64,000 nt of DNA from Syntrophomonadaceae bacterium (lineage in GTDB: Bacteria > Bacillota > Dethiobacteria > DTU022): the NCBI GenBank assembly GCA_007121075.1, contig SKMK01000017.1, forward strand, positions 1-64,000, given 5' to 3'. The notes under the pieces are model-generated. The model was not told where the DNA came from, made no database searches, and saw only the letters and a list, made by a program, of their open reading frames with translations. Both the position numbers and the translations under genes were made by a program. Positions 17,060 through 26,234 of this stretch are shown here, piece after piece; positions within the stretch are counted from its first letter, which is position 1, and each line of letters starts with the position of its first letter.

Positions 17060-18379
17060 TTATTCCCGCGCTTTTGTTTCCCTGTATAACAGGGCGGCCA
17101 CCAAAGCCATCAGTCCAAACATAAGACAGATTAAAAACCCGAATCGATATGCCTCCAAGGTATAAATACGGGCGCCATCAATAACCAGCCCCTCCCACCC
17201 CAGGTCAAGGACAAATCCAAACAAAGGTTGTAAAATAGCCATTCCAACGAATACACCCATATTAACCATGGCCGTCACCAGGCCGGTATAGCCCGGAGGA
17301 CTGGCTTCGCGAGCCATGGAAAAGGTCAATACATTTCCAGGTGTGCCGAGACCGATAACGAAACTAACCACATAAAGCAGGGCCAGGGGAAGAAGTCCCG
17401 GCCAGGCAGCAAGAACTGCCCAGGCCAGGCAGTACAGAGTAAACGAAACAACTGCCGGTTTTTTCCTCGATCTCATCCGATCTGAAACAAAACCAATCGT
17501 CGGAGCACCAATCATGTAACCTACGAAAGCCGGAATAATAAAGTAAGAGGCCTTTTCCAGCCCAAACCCGTAAACATGAACCAGGTAGGAAATCCCCCAG
17601 GTTCCAGAAAAAACGATAAATCCACCATAGATCCCTGTGTTTATCAAGAATAAGATCCACAACCGGCCATTTATAAACAATTTTGGAAGCATTTTTAACA
17701 GCGATGTGCTCATAAATCCAGCTGTTTCGCTGTTAGGAGCATGCCCGCTACCATTTTTCAAACCCGGGTTCTGAATCTCATCCCTATCACGGATAATAAT
17801 TGCACATATAACAACCACTAAAACCGTAACCATACCGGCTAAAAGAAAAGAACCCCTCCAACCGATCAATCCCACTGAAATGCTTAAAGGCGTAGAAGCA
17901 AGCAGATTCCCAAGACTGCTGAGAAATAAAGCCAAACCCGCGAGGGTAGCAAATTCATTGGGGCGAAACCAGGACGCTTGAAATTTAAAAATATTGATCA
18001 GGATCACTGATCCGCCAAACCCAAGCAGCAATCGCCCCATAAATGCTATAGGGGCACTGGGAGCAATGCCTAATAAAACCGACCCGGCAGCAAGAGCGGT
18101 TCCGGTCAAAATGGAAATCCGGCGCGGCCCCAGCCGATCAACCAACACTCCTCCGGGAATCTGCATCACCAGGTAAGTATAGGTATAGGCTGCAGCCAGG
18201 TTACCCAGGCCCGCCCCGGTCAGGTTGAACTCGGCCGTAAGCAGATCGGCTACAACATTGAAAGAAACCCGGTGAAAATTAGTAATCAGGTGCAAGGATA
18301 CCAATAATAACCACATTATCCACCGTTGTCGCAGTACATTGTGAAAAGATTTGTTTTCAGCTTCTTTTAAATCAGTCAC
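17060..18379 (-). CDS. MFS transporter
   Basis: This 439-residue protein has about twelve hydrophobic segments and MFS motifs, notably DRLGPRR in the loop after the second segment and DRMRSRKK in the matching loop of the second half. The N-terminal half contains GLGNLAAAYTYTYLVMQIPGG, as in the anion:cation symporter or oxalate/formate-type branches. The substrate cannot be assigned. It starts with GTG behind GGGAGG. It lies convergent to the OpuC operon and just downstream of a DMT-type permease on the same strand. Confidence 0.85.
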   Translation of the reverse strand: MTDLKEAENKSFHNVLRQRWIMWLLLVSLHLITNFHRVSFNVVADLLTAEFNLTGAGLGNLAAAYTYTYLVMQIPGGVLVDRLGPRRISILTGTALAAGSVLLGIAPSAPIAFMGRLLLGFGGSVILINIFKFQASWFRPNEFATLAGLALFLSSLGNLLASTPLSISVGLIGWRGSFLLAGMVTVLVVVICAIIIRDRDEIQNPGLKNGSGHAPNSETAGFMSTSLLKMLPKLFINGRLWILFLINTGIYGGFIVFSGTWGISYLVHVYGFGLEKASYFIIPAFVGYMIGAPTIGFVSDRMRSRKKPAVVSFTLYCLAWAVLAAWPGLLPLALLYVVSFVIGLGTPGNVLTFSMAREASPPGYTGLVTAMVNMGVFVGMAILQPLFGFVLDLGWEGLVIDGARIYTLEAYRFGFLICLMFGLMALVAALLYRETKARE

Positions 18380-18415
18380 CAGGTTCCTCCCTTCAAATAT
18401 GATCTTTTACAATAC

Positions 18416-19354
18416 TTATTCCAGGGGCGGTGCATCCCGCCTGTCCAGGGCGGCGTGGCGGGCAATAATTTTTTCTGCCAGGACCGGCCGCAGTTCAGTG
18501 GTCAGAATACCGGCCAGGATTAGTACAGCCCCGATCAATTTCTGCAGGGTAAAAATTTCATCCCAGAACAGGTAGGCAAAAAGCCCGGCAAAGGCCGCCT
18601 CTAGGGACAGGATCAGGGAAGCATGGGTGGGCGGCGTGTAACGCTGGGCATAAGTTTGAGTTACAAAGGCCCCGATAGTACAAAAGGCGACCGCGTATAA
18701 TATGGCTTCCCAGATTGCCGGAGGCTGATGGAACATCAGGGCGGTGGGCTCAAAGATAAAAGCAACACCTATACTGGCTGCCCCGGTGAAAAAAATCTGG
18801 GTTATAGCCAGGACAAGGGCATCGCTGCGCTGGACTAAAATACCGATCGCCACCAGGTGGGCGGCAAATAAAAAAGCGCAGATTAAAGTCAGGAAATCCC
18901 CCAGGCCGGGCCCGGTAGCCTCGTTGGCCGAAAGCAGGTACAGGCCCGCAGCAGCCAGGGTTCCTCCCACATAAGCCCACCACCCCGGCGAAAGCTTCGT
19001 TACCAGGAAGTATAAAAAGGGCACAATGATTACGGCCGTATTGGTAATAAACCCTGAATTGGCTGGTGTGGTATAAAGCAGTCCGACCGTCTGAAAGGCA
19101 AAACCGCCAAACAGGAAAAGCCCGATCAAACAGCCGTCCCTGTAATCCCGGGCCGAAGCCCGGGCCAATCGTTTCCCAAAAAACGGGGCGAGCAGGAAAG
19201 CTGCAATCAAAAACCTGATCCCAATGTAAGTAAAAGGATGGATCACGTCCAGGGCTTGCTTGATAATTACAAAGTTGGACCCCCAGAAAAGGGCGACAAA
19301 GATAAGTGAGATATCGGCCACTAAAGTTTTTTTATCTGCAATTAATTGCTTCAT
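18416..19354 (-). CDS. EamA/DMT-family permease
   Basis: This 312-residue membrane protein has two EamA repeats of five segments each (about ten in total). The first begins FVALFWGSNFVIIK, and the second ends in the characteristic AAFAGLFAYLFWDE followed by GAVLILAGILTTE. The family exports amino acids, metabolites or drugs. It is encoded 36 bases upstream of the MFS gene on the same strand, so the two probably share a transcript. No substrate can be deduced. Confidence 0.87.
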   Translation of the reverse strand: MKQLIADKKTLVADISLIFVALFWGSNFVIIKQALDVIHPFTYIGIRFLIAAFLLAPFFGKRLARASARDYRDGCLIGLFLFGGFAFQTVGLLYTTPANSGFITNTAVIIVPFLYFLVTKLSPGWWAYVGGTLAAAGLYLLSANEATGPGLGDFLTLICAFLFAAHLVAIGILVQRSDALVLAITQIFFTGAASIGVAFIFEPTALMFHQPPAIWEAILYAVAFCTIGAFVTQTYAQRYTPPTHASLILSLEAAFAGLFAYLFWDEIFTLQKLIGAVLILAGILTTELRPVLAEKIIARHAALDRRDAPPLE

Positions 19355-19498
19355 TTAAGCTAAGCCCTCGCAAATAAGGCCACATAAAAATATTGCCCGG
19401 AAGGCCAGTTTTCACCGGTAACCAGACAAATATAATCATAACATATTTGAAATAAGAACTAAAGCAAATCCGGTTATATAACAGTCTGGAGCATTGTT

Positions 19499-20221
19499 CT
19501 AAAGAATCTGGCCCAAAAAAGCTTTTGTCCGTTCATTTTTGGGGTTACTGTAAATCTCACTGGGGGGACCTTCTTCAATAATGCGTCCTTCGTCCATGTA
19601 AACCACCCGATCGCCAACCTCCCGGGCAAAACCCATTTCGTGGCTGACTACCATCATAGTCATTCCTTCAATGGCCAAATTCTTCATAACCTGTAAAACC
19701 TCACCGACAAGTTCCGGGTCAAGGGCGGAAGTCGGTTCATCAAAAAGCATAATTTTGGGCTTCATGGCCAGGGCCCGGGCTATAGCTACCCTCTGCTTTT
19801 GTCCACCCGACAGCATGGCCGGGTACACATATGCCTTGTCCGAGAGCCCCACTTTTCTCAACAGATCTTCGCCATGTTCAACAGCCTCTTTGTAAGGTGT
19901 CTTTTTAACCTGGGTCAGGCCTTCAATTACGTTGCCCATCACCGTCCGGTGTGGAAAAAGGTTAAAATGCTGAAAAACCATGCCAACATCGGCCCGGACT
20001 GTATGCAAATTCCTGCTTTTTGCATTGGCTTCCACACCGTCAATATAAATATGGCCTTTCTGGGCGAACTCAAGAAAGTTTAAACAGCGGAGCAGGGTGC
20101 TTTTTCCTGAACCGCTGGCTCCGATTACCACTACTACTTCTTTCGGCGATACATCCATATCGATATCTTTAAGAACATGGAGATCACCAAACCACTTATT
20201 CAGGCCCCTAATTTTGATCAT
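19499..20221 (-). CDS. Polar amino acid ABC transporter ATPase (GlnQ/HisP-like)
   Basis: This 240-residue ATPase has Walker A GASGSGKS, the Q-loop in [11 protein letters not shown], signature [15 protein letters not shown], Walker B IMLFDEP followed by TSALDPE, and switch His in [12 protein letters not shown]. Its length and motifs fit the GlnQ/HisP/ArtP branch. I start it at the ATG at 20219-20221, which follows AAAGGGGTG and lies 16 bases after the permease stop. A longer reading frame overlaps the permease gene. It is the last gene of a binding protein-permease-ATPase importer. Confidence 0.92.
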   Translation of the reverse strand: MIKIRGLNKWFGDLHVLKDIDMDVSPKEVVVVIGASGSGKSTLLRCLNFLEFAQKGHIYIDGVEANAKSRNLHTVRADVGMVFQHFNLFPHRTVMGNVIEGLTQVKKTPYKEAVEHGEDLLRKVGLSDKAYVYPAMLSGGQKQRVAIARALAMKPKIMLFDEPTSALDPELVGEVLQVMKNLAIEGMTMMVVSHEMGFAREVGDRVVYMDEGRIIEEGPPSEIYSNPKNERTKAFLGQIL

Positions 20222-20237
20222 CTGCAGTATCACCCCT

Positions 20238-20912
20238 TTAATCTTTGTAATCGCTAACTTCGAGGAGCTTCTCAATCCTGCCCATCAAGAGATTGAGGAC
20301 AGTAGTCATCAGCAGGTAATATACACCTACGATCATCAGCATTTCCAGCATCATCAGGGTTGAAGAGCCCATCTGGCGGGCCCGCAGCAGCAGCTCCCGC
20401 ACCGCTATAGCGCTGGCCAGCGATGAGTCTTTAAGGGCAATAATAAACTGGTTGCCCAGCGGCGGCACAGAACGTTTAAAAGCCTGGGGCAAAATAATCC
20501 TGCGCATAGCCTGGGTTTCTGTCATCCCCAGGGAAAGGGCCGCTTCGCGCTGTCCCCTTTCCACAGACTGAATGGCACCTCGAAATATTTCTGCTATATA
20601 TGCTCCATTGTGCACCCCCAGGCCGAGTATTGCGGCCGGCATTCTATCAATACTGACCAGGTCAATTAACCCGTAATATATAATCATCAACTGCAACAGC
20701 AGCGGGGTCCCGCGGATTACCCAGATGTAGGCCTTGGCCGGCATATTTAAAATTGGATTCTTTGAAAGCCTCATTAAGCCGGTTACCAGTCCCAATATCA
20801 AACCAACGAGAATGCCAAAGAAAGTGATCTGCAAAGTTAGCAGGGCGGCTGCGTAAAAGCCGGGGAAAAATCTCGGTATTGCCGTAAAATCCCAGGGCAG
20901 ATCTATCATCAA
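20238..20912 (-). CDS. Polar amino acid ABC transporter permease (HisM/GlnP-like)
   Basis: This 224-residue permease has about five membrane segments and the family motif [19 protein letters not shown] followed by [20 protein letters not shown], the EAA loop that docks on the ATPase. It probably acts as a homodimer since only one permease gene is present. It lies between the ATPase gene and the binding protein gene, and a strong hairpin (21028-21064) separates it from the latter. Confidence 0.92.
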   Translation of the reverse strand: MMIDLPWDFTAIPRFFPGFYAAALLTLQITFFGILVGLILGLVTGLMRLSKNPILNMPAKAYIWVIRGTPLLLQLMIIYYGLIDLVSIDRMPAAILGLGVHNGAYIAEIFRGAIQSVERGQREAALSLGMTETQAMRRIILPQAFKRSVPPLGNQFIIALKDSSLASAIAVRELLLRARQMGSSTLMMLEMLMIVGVYYLLMTTVLNLLMGRIEKLLEVSDYKD

Positions 20913-21027
20913 CTCAACTCCTTACCAGACAACAATAACTGAGATACAATCTAAGATTAAGCCAGTCTATTTCTATTATTGATAAACTTCCAACCTGTTT
21001 TGCCGAATCAAAATAAATAAGCCTGCG

Positions 21028-21064
21028 ATATATGGGCACGGGCAAAAAGCCCGTGCCCATATAT
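21028..21064 (-). terminator. Strong intercistronic hairpin after the binding-protein gene
   Basis: A perfect 16-bp inverted repeat (21028-21043 with 21049-21064) around a 5-base loop begins three bases after the binding-protein stop. On the minus strand no U-tract follows directly, only a T-rich stretch about ten bases later. It probably stabilises the upstream mRNA or causes partial termination, so that binding protein exceeds permease (inference). Confidence 0.65.
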
Positions 21065-21066
21065 CA

Positions 21067-21903
21067 TTATGGCTTGGTTATATCCATACCGTGCCATTCC
21101 ATGCTTATCTCGGTCATTGTCCCATCAGCATGCAGTTCTTCAAGAATTTCCGAGACCTTTTCTCTCAGCTCATTGTCTTCCTGGCGGAAAGCAACGGCTA
21201 CGTTTTCGGTACGGATCAATTCGCCGGCCATCATCAGTTCATCACCGCCGGCAATCTCGCCCATACCCCTGATAGCCACCAGGCGGTCAGTGATCATGCC
21301 GTCAATCCTGCCGCCCAGGACCTCGAGCAGGATGGTATTAACCTCGGCATAGTGGACATCGTTGCCACCGAGGCCGATAGCATCATCGACATACGTTTCA
21401 CCGGTGATTACCCCGATATCCAGGCCTTCTACATCATCGGGACCTTCAATACCGGAATCTTCACGGACAATTAGCTGTGCCCCGGAGTAATAATAGGGGA
21501 TGGTAAAGCTGACAATTTCACGGCGCGCTTCGGTATCGGCCATACTGCCGAGGATAGCATCATAGCGCCCGGCCCTCAGGCCGTCAGGCAGGCCGTCCCA
21601 GTCGGAAGTTTCATAAACCAGGTCGACGCCAAGCCGCTCGGCGATAGCCTCTCCGGTGTCAACATCAAAACCAATCGGAGTGTCGGGATCATCTTCGCCA
21701 TAATAATTAAAAGGCGGATAACCGCCGCTGCCCACTACAACCAGTTCACCGGCATCCAGCACTCTTTGCAGGCTGCCATCGCCTTCGGGTTCAGCTTCTT
21801 CATCCACCTCTTCTTCCGGAGATTCACAACCAACGAAAACAAAAAGCATAGCAACTAACATCAATATAAAAAACACAACGCTTTTTCTGTTCAACATCGT
21901 CAT
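21067..21903 (-). CDS. Polar amino acid ABC transporter substrate-binding lipoprotein
   Basis: This 278-residue lipoprotein has a signal peptide ending in FVGC (Cys 26), then an acidic linker of about 20 residues. The mature part is a family-3 solute-binding protein: GSGGYPPFNYYGE, then GFDVDTGEAIAERLG, then IGVITGETY near the hinge. Family members bind glutamine, arginine, histidine, cystine or related compounds. The ATG at 21901-21903 is preferred over the adjacent TTG because AGGAG lies six bases before it. It is the first gene of the importer and should be the most highly expressed. Confidence 0.9.
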   Translation of the reverse strand: MTMLNRKSVVFFILMLVAMLFVFVGCESPEEEVDEEAEPEGDGSLQRVLDAGELVVVGSGGYPPFNYYGEDDPDTPIGFDVDTGEAIAERLGVDLVYETSDWDGLPDGLRAGRYDAILGSMADTEARREIVSFTIPYYYSGAQLIVREDSGIEGPDDVEGLDIGVITGETYVDDAIGLGGNDVHYAEVNTILLEVLGGRIDGMITDRLVAIRGMGEIAGGDELMMAGELIRTENVAVAFRQEDNELREKVSEILEELHADGTMTEISMEWHGMDITKP

Positions 21904-21906
21904 CAA

Positions 21907-22298
21907 TCACTCCTTATTCTTTTGTCGAGCCCCTGCAAAAATACTTAAATCACATTTATCCCGGCCTCACCCCTCTCAAAGGGTAATTAGATCGTTAGTC
22001 AAGTAATATGTTACTAAATATAGCATAATATAACATTTACCAGTTAAAAGCAAAAACTATTGCACACATTATAACCTTCTTTCAATTCCTCATCAACCCG
22101 CTGTTTCAACTTTCCGACTGGTGAAATCAAAATCAAAATTACTGCAGGCTAGTGTCCCTTCAGGATTGATATCCTCATAAGCTGTCCATTCTTAAATAAT
22201 AGCTTTCAAGGTAGCCTGCTGCCCTTTATCATAGACAACAGGCTTCCGTTACAGATATAGACATAAACTTATGCAAAGTAACTAATGAAAGTGGCTAA
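21907..22298. other. Intergenic region with possible promoter of the amino acid importer
   Basis: The 392 bases hold no convincing gene. On the minus strand TTGCTT and TATTAT lie 17 bases apart near 22030-22060, about 130 bases before the binding-protein start, and are a weak promoter candidate. A short imperfect stem (AGCCTG with CAGGCT, about 22212-22243) follows the M20 gene. No riboswitch core was recognised in the leader. Confidence 0.35.
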
Positions 22299-23528
22299 TC
22301 AATAAAGCAAATCCAAAAGGGTATATAAAAGGACCCGGGTAGAATCAACCATGCTGTCAATTTCTACATACTCATCGGCAGCGTGATAATTCGCTCCGTC
22401 CGGACCAAACAGGACCGTCGGTATTTTCAGCCTCGTGGCAATATGGTTGGCATCAGATTCGGAACGGAAATAGGTGGTTTGCAGTTTTTTACCCAGAGTT
22501 TCTTCACTGCCTTTTTTAAGCGATTTGACCAGGGAGTTGTCTTCACTTACCGTCCAGGGTCTGAAAAAAGTTTCCGGGTGAGGCAAATCACGGAGCTTCA
22601 CCTCCACCTCGCTTTCCAGGTTCAGGCCTTCTACAATTTCTTTAACCTCTCTTAAAGCTTGTTTGGTTCCCCCGTTTACTGTATGGCGGTAAACAGTAAA
22701 GCTGGCTTCTTCAGGTACCAGCAGATATTTATCGCCGCCGCGCAGGTTGGTAATGCACATTGTCCCCTCGCCAAGCTGAGGATGAAAACCAAGATCAAGT
22801 TTTTCGGTCAGGGTAGTTATAATTCTCACTGCGTCTTCAACAGCGTTGCGCCCTTTATCCGGATTGGCTCCATGGGCCGATTTGCCCCTGACTTTTATAA
22901 AATAAACGGCGGTGCCCCTGCTGCCCAGAGCCACACAGGGAAATCGTGCCGTTCCCTGGGCAAAAGGACCTGAAGGCTCGGTGATAAGCGCATAATCACA
23001 GCCGTCGACAATCCCGTCTAAAATGGTGTAATGGGTTCCCAGGCCAAAGGGCCCTTCCTCGTCACTGACGGCGGTAAATACAATATCCCCGGACAATTCC
23101 ATGCCTGCTTCGACCAGCGCTTCCAGCAGGAAGACACAAATAACCACACCTGCTTTCATATCCAGGGCGCCCAGCCCGTAGACCCGCCCGTCTTTTTCTA
23201 CACCGGCAAAGGGATCGACTGTCCAATCGTCGCACAGGGGAACAGTATCAACATGGGCATTGAGTAACACCCGCGGCCCGCCGCCTTTTCCAGGAAAGCG
23301 AACTATTAAATTTTCTCCCTTAAACCCGGTTATCTTTTTTTCTTCATAACTGTGAATTTCGGTTTGGAGGCGGTTAAAATAGGAGAGGCGGCCTCGCAGG
23401 TATTCGATTATTTCTGCTTCTTCGAAAAAGGGGCTTTTTATATTGATCAACTCTTTTAACAGCTTGACCATGTCATCCCTTTTAATTTCAGCAACCGCTT
23501 TTTGATACAACTCCTGTATTTCGTTCAA
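22299..23528 (-). CDS. M20-family metallohydrolase (ArgE/DapE-like)
   Basis: This 409-residue protein has the two-metal M20 core in order: H in NAHVDTVPLCDDW, the bridging Asp in GALDMKAG, the Glu pair in SDEEGPFG, a later TEPSG, and a C-terminal His in ANYHAAD. A dimerisation domain (KVRGKSAHGANPDKG) is inserted. Family members hydrolyse N-acyl amino acids, peptides or carbamoyl compounds. The TTG start follows GGGGGTGG; an ATG at 23468 behind AGGGATGAC is an alternative. The gene diverges from a PucR-type regulator, which suggests it is the target and acts on a nitrogen compound (inference). Confidence 0.85.
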   Translation of the reverse strand: MNEIQELYQKAVAEIKRDDMVKLLKELINIKSPFFEEAEIIEYLRGRLSYFNRLQTEIHSYEEKKITGFKGENLIVRFPGKGGGPRVLLNAHVDTVPLCDDWTVDPFAGVEKDGRVYGLGALDMKAGVVICVFLLEALVEAGMELSGDIVFTAVSDEEGPFGLGTHYTILDGIVDGCDYALITEPSGPFAQGTARFPCVALGSRGTAVYFIKVRGKSAHGANPDKGRNAVEDAVRIITTLTEKLDLGFHPQLGEGTMCITNLRGGDKYLLVPEEASFTVYRHTVNGGTKQALREVKEIVEGLNLESEVEVKLRDLPHPETFFRPWTVSEDNSLVKSLKKGSEETLGKKLQTTYFRSESDANHIATRLKIPTVLFGPDGANYHAADEYVEIDSMVDSTRVLLYTLLDLLY

Positions 23529-23575
23529 AGCTTCAAACCCACCCCCTGTAATTAAGATTGTGTTTTATATCGGCA

Positions 23576-23605
23576 GGTTGGGGAAGGGACAACCCTTCCC
23601 CAACC
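23576..23605. repeat. 13-bp hairpin in the M20 leader
   Basis: GGTTGGGGAAGGG (23576-23588) is an exact reverse complement of the 13 bases at 23593-23605, with an ACAA loop. It lies about 50 bases upstream of the M20 start with no T-tract on either side. It may be an operator or an mRNA structure. Confidence 0.5.
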
Positions 23606-23660
23606 GATCAGCCACCGGTGTTTTAAATTCCTGGCTGTAATCAGTCTCTGCAGGATATGT

Positions 23661-23689
23661 AAAAAAGCAGGCAAAACAAGTTTGCCTGC
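23661..23689 (-). terminator. Terminator-like hairpin in the M20 leader
   Basis: On the minus strand a 9-bp stem (GCAGGCAAA with TTTGCCTGC, 23689-23667) is followed by six T residues (23666-23661). No minus-strand gene is seen upstream, so it may be an attenuator in a long M20 leader, or a stop for antisense reading from the pucR side. No known riboswitch core was recognised around it. Confidence 0.55.
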
Positions 23690-23789
23690 CCCGGTTCCGG
23701 TCTAACCAAATTTGAAAAAATCTATACCATAGCGGTAAGATTTTATAATAAATTTATTATTAATCATAATCATTTTAGCCTCTTTAGGT

Positions 23790-23832
23790 AAAACCGTTTT
23801 CTATATATTTCCAGTTATCACAAAACGGTTTT
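23790..23832. repeat. Paired near-palindromes AAAAC-S-GTTTT, candidate operator
   Basis: AAAACCGTTTT at 23790-23800 and AAAACGGTTTT at 23822-23832 are reverse complements of each other and each is almost a palindrome. Their starts are 32 bases apart, about three helical turns, so two protein dimers could sit on the same face. They lie between the M20 and pucR genes. Confidence 0.5.
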
Positions 23833-23932
23833 CGGGATGACTTTTCTTAGTTACAACCGCAGACCACTCTCCAGTCTTATTTAAATGATGAGAAATGAAA
23901 AGAAAAACAATTCTAGCAAAAGGAAAAAAAAA

Positions 23933-24048
23933 GATTCTACTGCGGCTGTGGTACTTTTAGTAGTTTATTCTTGAAAATTTGTGTTGTCTGTTGGTGGTAG
24001 AAATACTGGATTGCTTTTAACCGCAATTGTTTTGACAGCAGTAGAATC
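23933..24048. repeat. 11-bp inverted repeat flanking the pucR promoter
   Basis: GATTCTACTGC (23933-23943) is the exact reverse complement of GCAGTAGAATC (24038-24048). The right copy lies in the spacer of the pucR promoter, directly after the -35 box. The arrangement suits an operator pair that could loop the DNA (inference). Confidence 0.5.
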
Positions 24049-24062
24049 ATATTAAGTATAAT
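24032..24062 (+). promoter_or_regulatory. Promoter of the pucR-family gene
   Basis: TTGACA (24032-24037) and TATAAT (24057-24062) are both perfect hexamers but are 19 bases apart, two more than ideal. The long spacer contains one arm of an inverted repeat, which would place a bound regulator directly on the promoter. The start site would be near 24070. Confidence 0.65.
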
Positions 24063-24104
24063 GAATACAGGAGACTATATCATTGGGCGACAGGCTAAAA
24101 TTTT

Positions 24105-24139
24105 TGCCTGCATTTTATACCTTATGTATAAACCAGGCA
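24105..24139 (+). other. Stem-loop in the pucR-family leader
   Basis: TGCCTG (24105-24110) plus TTTATAC (24114-24120) can pair with GTATAAA (24126-24132) plus CAGGCA (24134-24139), leaving a 5-base loop and a small internal loop. No T-tract follows. Its role is unknown. Confidence 0.35.
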
Positions 24140-24207
24140 GGAAAACAAGCATTGGGGTTGAATAAATATAAATCACTCAAAACTTTAAATGCAATGGAGA
24201 TTTAGGC

Positions 24208-25482
24208 ATGGCTTTTACAGTTAAAAAAGCACTGGAAAAAGGTATTTTTCAAAGCTGCCGGCTGTTAACCGGCCAGGCTGGTTTGCAAAACGAAATTCAC
24301 TGGGTTAATATTTTGGAGATATTAGACGACCTCAGTCATGTTGAACAGGGTGAATTTCTAATTACAACTGCCCATGATTTCGATATCAGCAATGAAAAAA
24401 AACAGCTTGACATGCTGCAATTCTTCGCCGATAGAAAACTGGCCGCCATAGCCATCCAAACCGGCCACTATATTAATATGCTCCCTTCCACATTTATCGA
24501 TTATGCCAAAAAATACCATCTGCCGTTAATAGAAATCCCTCCCGAAGCAAGTTTCAAGAACCTGACCCGGGTCCTGATGAACGAATTGTTCTCCCATGAA
24601 TTGCCCCAGAGTGACAATGCTGAATTATCCGAGGGCCAAATCCTTCTCAATGCCAGGATCAACGGCATGAACCGGTTATGGAGCAGGCTTGAAGAAAGCG
24701 ACCGTACTGAAGATTTGCATGCCGAAATGAAAGATTTTAATATACAGCCCCGTGAACCTTTTCAGGCTCTGTTGATTCACTCCGGCCCTAGAAGAATAAG
24801 AAAGGGCGCCCCGGGAACAACCATGGAATCTCACCTGATTACTTCAGTCAAACAAATCGCTGCCAGGATCTTATTGCAAAGGCATATCCCTTTTTTAATC
24901 GGGCCCTCCGATCAGTACATCCCCCTGGTTATCCAGTTTGAGCAGTTAAAGAACAAAAAAGCCAATTCTGCGCAGCCTTTAAGCGAGCAGCTGTACAACG
25001 AGCTGACTATGTTTTTTCCGGACCAGGTGATTTTGATCGGAACCAGTAATGTACACGGGGACATCAGCGAATTCAAACCGGCCATGAATGAAGCGATAAA
25101 GGCCCTCCAGGCATCCAGGCTTGGCCTCCTCGACAATGTAAAACTGGTCTCATACAGTAAACTCGGGCTCTACCGCCTGATCATGGAAATTAAAAACATC
25201 GAAACTCTACAGGAGCTGTACGCTGAAACTATCGCTCCCCTGGTTGATTACGACCAGCGTTGTAAAGGTGACCTGCTGCAGACCATGAAAACCTTCCTAA
25301 GACACATGAGCATAAAAAAAGCGGCTGAAGCGCTTTATGTCCACCGCCACACCATGCGCTACAGGCTGGAGCAGATTGAAAAATTAACAGGATATAACCC
25401 CCTGGTTCCTGCAGATGCCCTGCAGTTAAACCTGGGCCTGCATGTCTTTCATTATCTGAAAACCCTTAACCTGTTGCATTAA
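24208..25482 (+). CDS. PucR-family transcriptional regulator
   Basis: This 424-residue regulator has an N-terminal PucR domain (residues about 5-125, LLTGQAGLQNEIHWVNILE early on), a variable middle region, and the C-terminal HTH_30 domain. The recognition part is KKAAEALYVHRHTMRYRLEQIE around residue 370. Members activate purine, allantoin, proline, or other amino acid/nitrogen catabolic genes in response to a ligand. The ATG follows GGAG. It is divergent from the M20 hydrolase across a repeat-rich region and probably controls that gene and itself. The ligand is not evident. Confidence 0.9.
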   Translation: MAFTVKKALEKGIFQSCRLLTGQAGLQNEIHWVNILEILDDLSHVEQGEFLITTAHDFDISNEKKQLDMLQFFADRKLAAIAIQTGHYINMLPSTFIDYAKKYHLPLIEIPPEASFKNLTRVLMNELFSHELPQSDNAELSEGQILLNARINGMNRLWSRLEESDRTEDLHAEMKDFNIQPREPFQALLIHSGPRRIRKGAPGTTMESHLITSVKQIAARILLQRHIPFLIGPSDQYIPLVIQFEQLKNKKANSAQPLSEQLYNELTMFFPDQVILIGTSNVHGDISEFKPAMNEAIKALQASRLGLLDNVKLVSYSKLGLYRLIMEIKNIETLQELYAETIAPLVDYDQRCKGDLLQTMKTFLRHMSIKKAAEALYVHRHTMRYRLEQIEKLTGYNPLVPADALQLNLGLHVFHYLKTLNLLH

Positions 25483-25562
25483 TTGTCACCGGAAATCATC
25501 CTCTTGCTTTTCCCTGGGAAAATCAGCCCTGGCTCCCGAACTAGGCGGGCATCCTGGCCCGG

Positions 25563-26234
25563 TTAAGAAGCGCTGACTTCCAGCATGGACCGGTTCTGAT
25601 CATTTTTAACTTCACCCAGCTTGTATTTAAGAGGCTCTTTAAAAAGGGGGCCGTCTATAACCAGGGTATGCGCTTCCCCGCCTTCTCCGCAGGGAGAAAT
25701 CTTTTTGTCCAGGCAGTATTCAATGTAGCGATCGTCCATTACCCTGCCCAGCCAGGCTTGATCGACCAGGTCGCTGCGAATGGCCACCACCATTGCCTTT
25801 CCCCCGCGTTTGATCAGTTCTTCCGATACTTTGCGTTCCTCCATCATCCACAGAGGCAGATTGTAACTGATCTCGCAACGCTTGCACATCTTATCCACCC
25901 ATTCCCTGTGTTCAGGCAGGTTGATATCGCCGAAGACACCGCCGGTAATGCCATACTGCTCCTTTAGCCTGGTAACCGCTTTTTCAAATCCCTGCTCGTA
26001 GCCTTCCCAGGTTACCTCTTCCATTTCCAGGGGGATATTAAGCATTGAAGCCTGGTATTCAAGCATTTCCGTCTTCAAGCCGTGCGATCGGCTTTTGCCG
26101 TCGGCACCTGCAAAATTGAGCAGGCAGGCTGCATCAAGGCCCCGGTCCCCGGCCAACAGCAGGGAAAGGTATGAATCTTTACCGCCGCTCCATGACACAA
26201 ACACTTTATCCCCGGGCTTGTTATTATATACCAT
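25563..26234 (-). CDS. Dph6/COG2102-type ATP pyrophosphatase (adenine nucleotide alpha-hydrolase fold)
   Basis: This 223-residue protein has the PP-loop VSWSGGKDSYLSL near residue 13 and the family block GVFGDINLPEHREWV, as in diphthine-ammonia ligase and its bacterial relatives. Bacteria lack diphthamide, so the substrate must differ. Such enzymes activate a carboxyl by adenylation and transfer ammonia. It is the last gene of the cobT-cobC group, overlaps cobC by 11 bases, and starts with an ATG behind AGAGGAGG. That placement suggests a role in corrinoid or nucleotide-loop metabolism (inference). A CxxC is present near residue 120. Confidence 0.8.
   Translation of the reverse strand: MVYNNKPGDKVFVSWSGGKDSYLSLLLAGDRGLDAACLLNFAGADGKSRSHGLKTEMLEYQASMLNIPLEMEEVTWEGYEQGFEKAVTRLKEQYGITGGVFGDINLPEHREWVDKMCKRCEISYNLPLWMMEERKVSEELIKRGGKAMVVAIRSDLVDQAWLGRVMDDRYIEYCLDKKISPCGEGGEAHTLVIDGPLFKEPLKYKLGEVKNDQNRSMLEVSAS

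Noticed and set aside
23641-23700. tRNA-like piece with GGTTCCGGTC in the M20/pucR gap
   Set aside because: No cloverleaf, no acceptor stem and no anticodon arm could be drawn around it.
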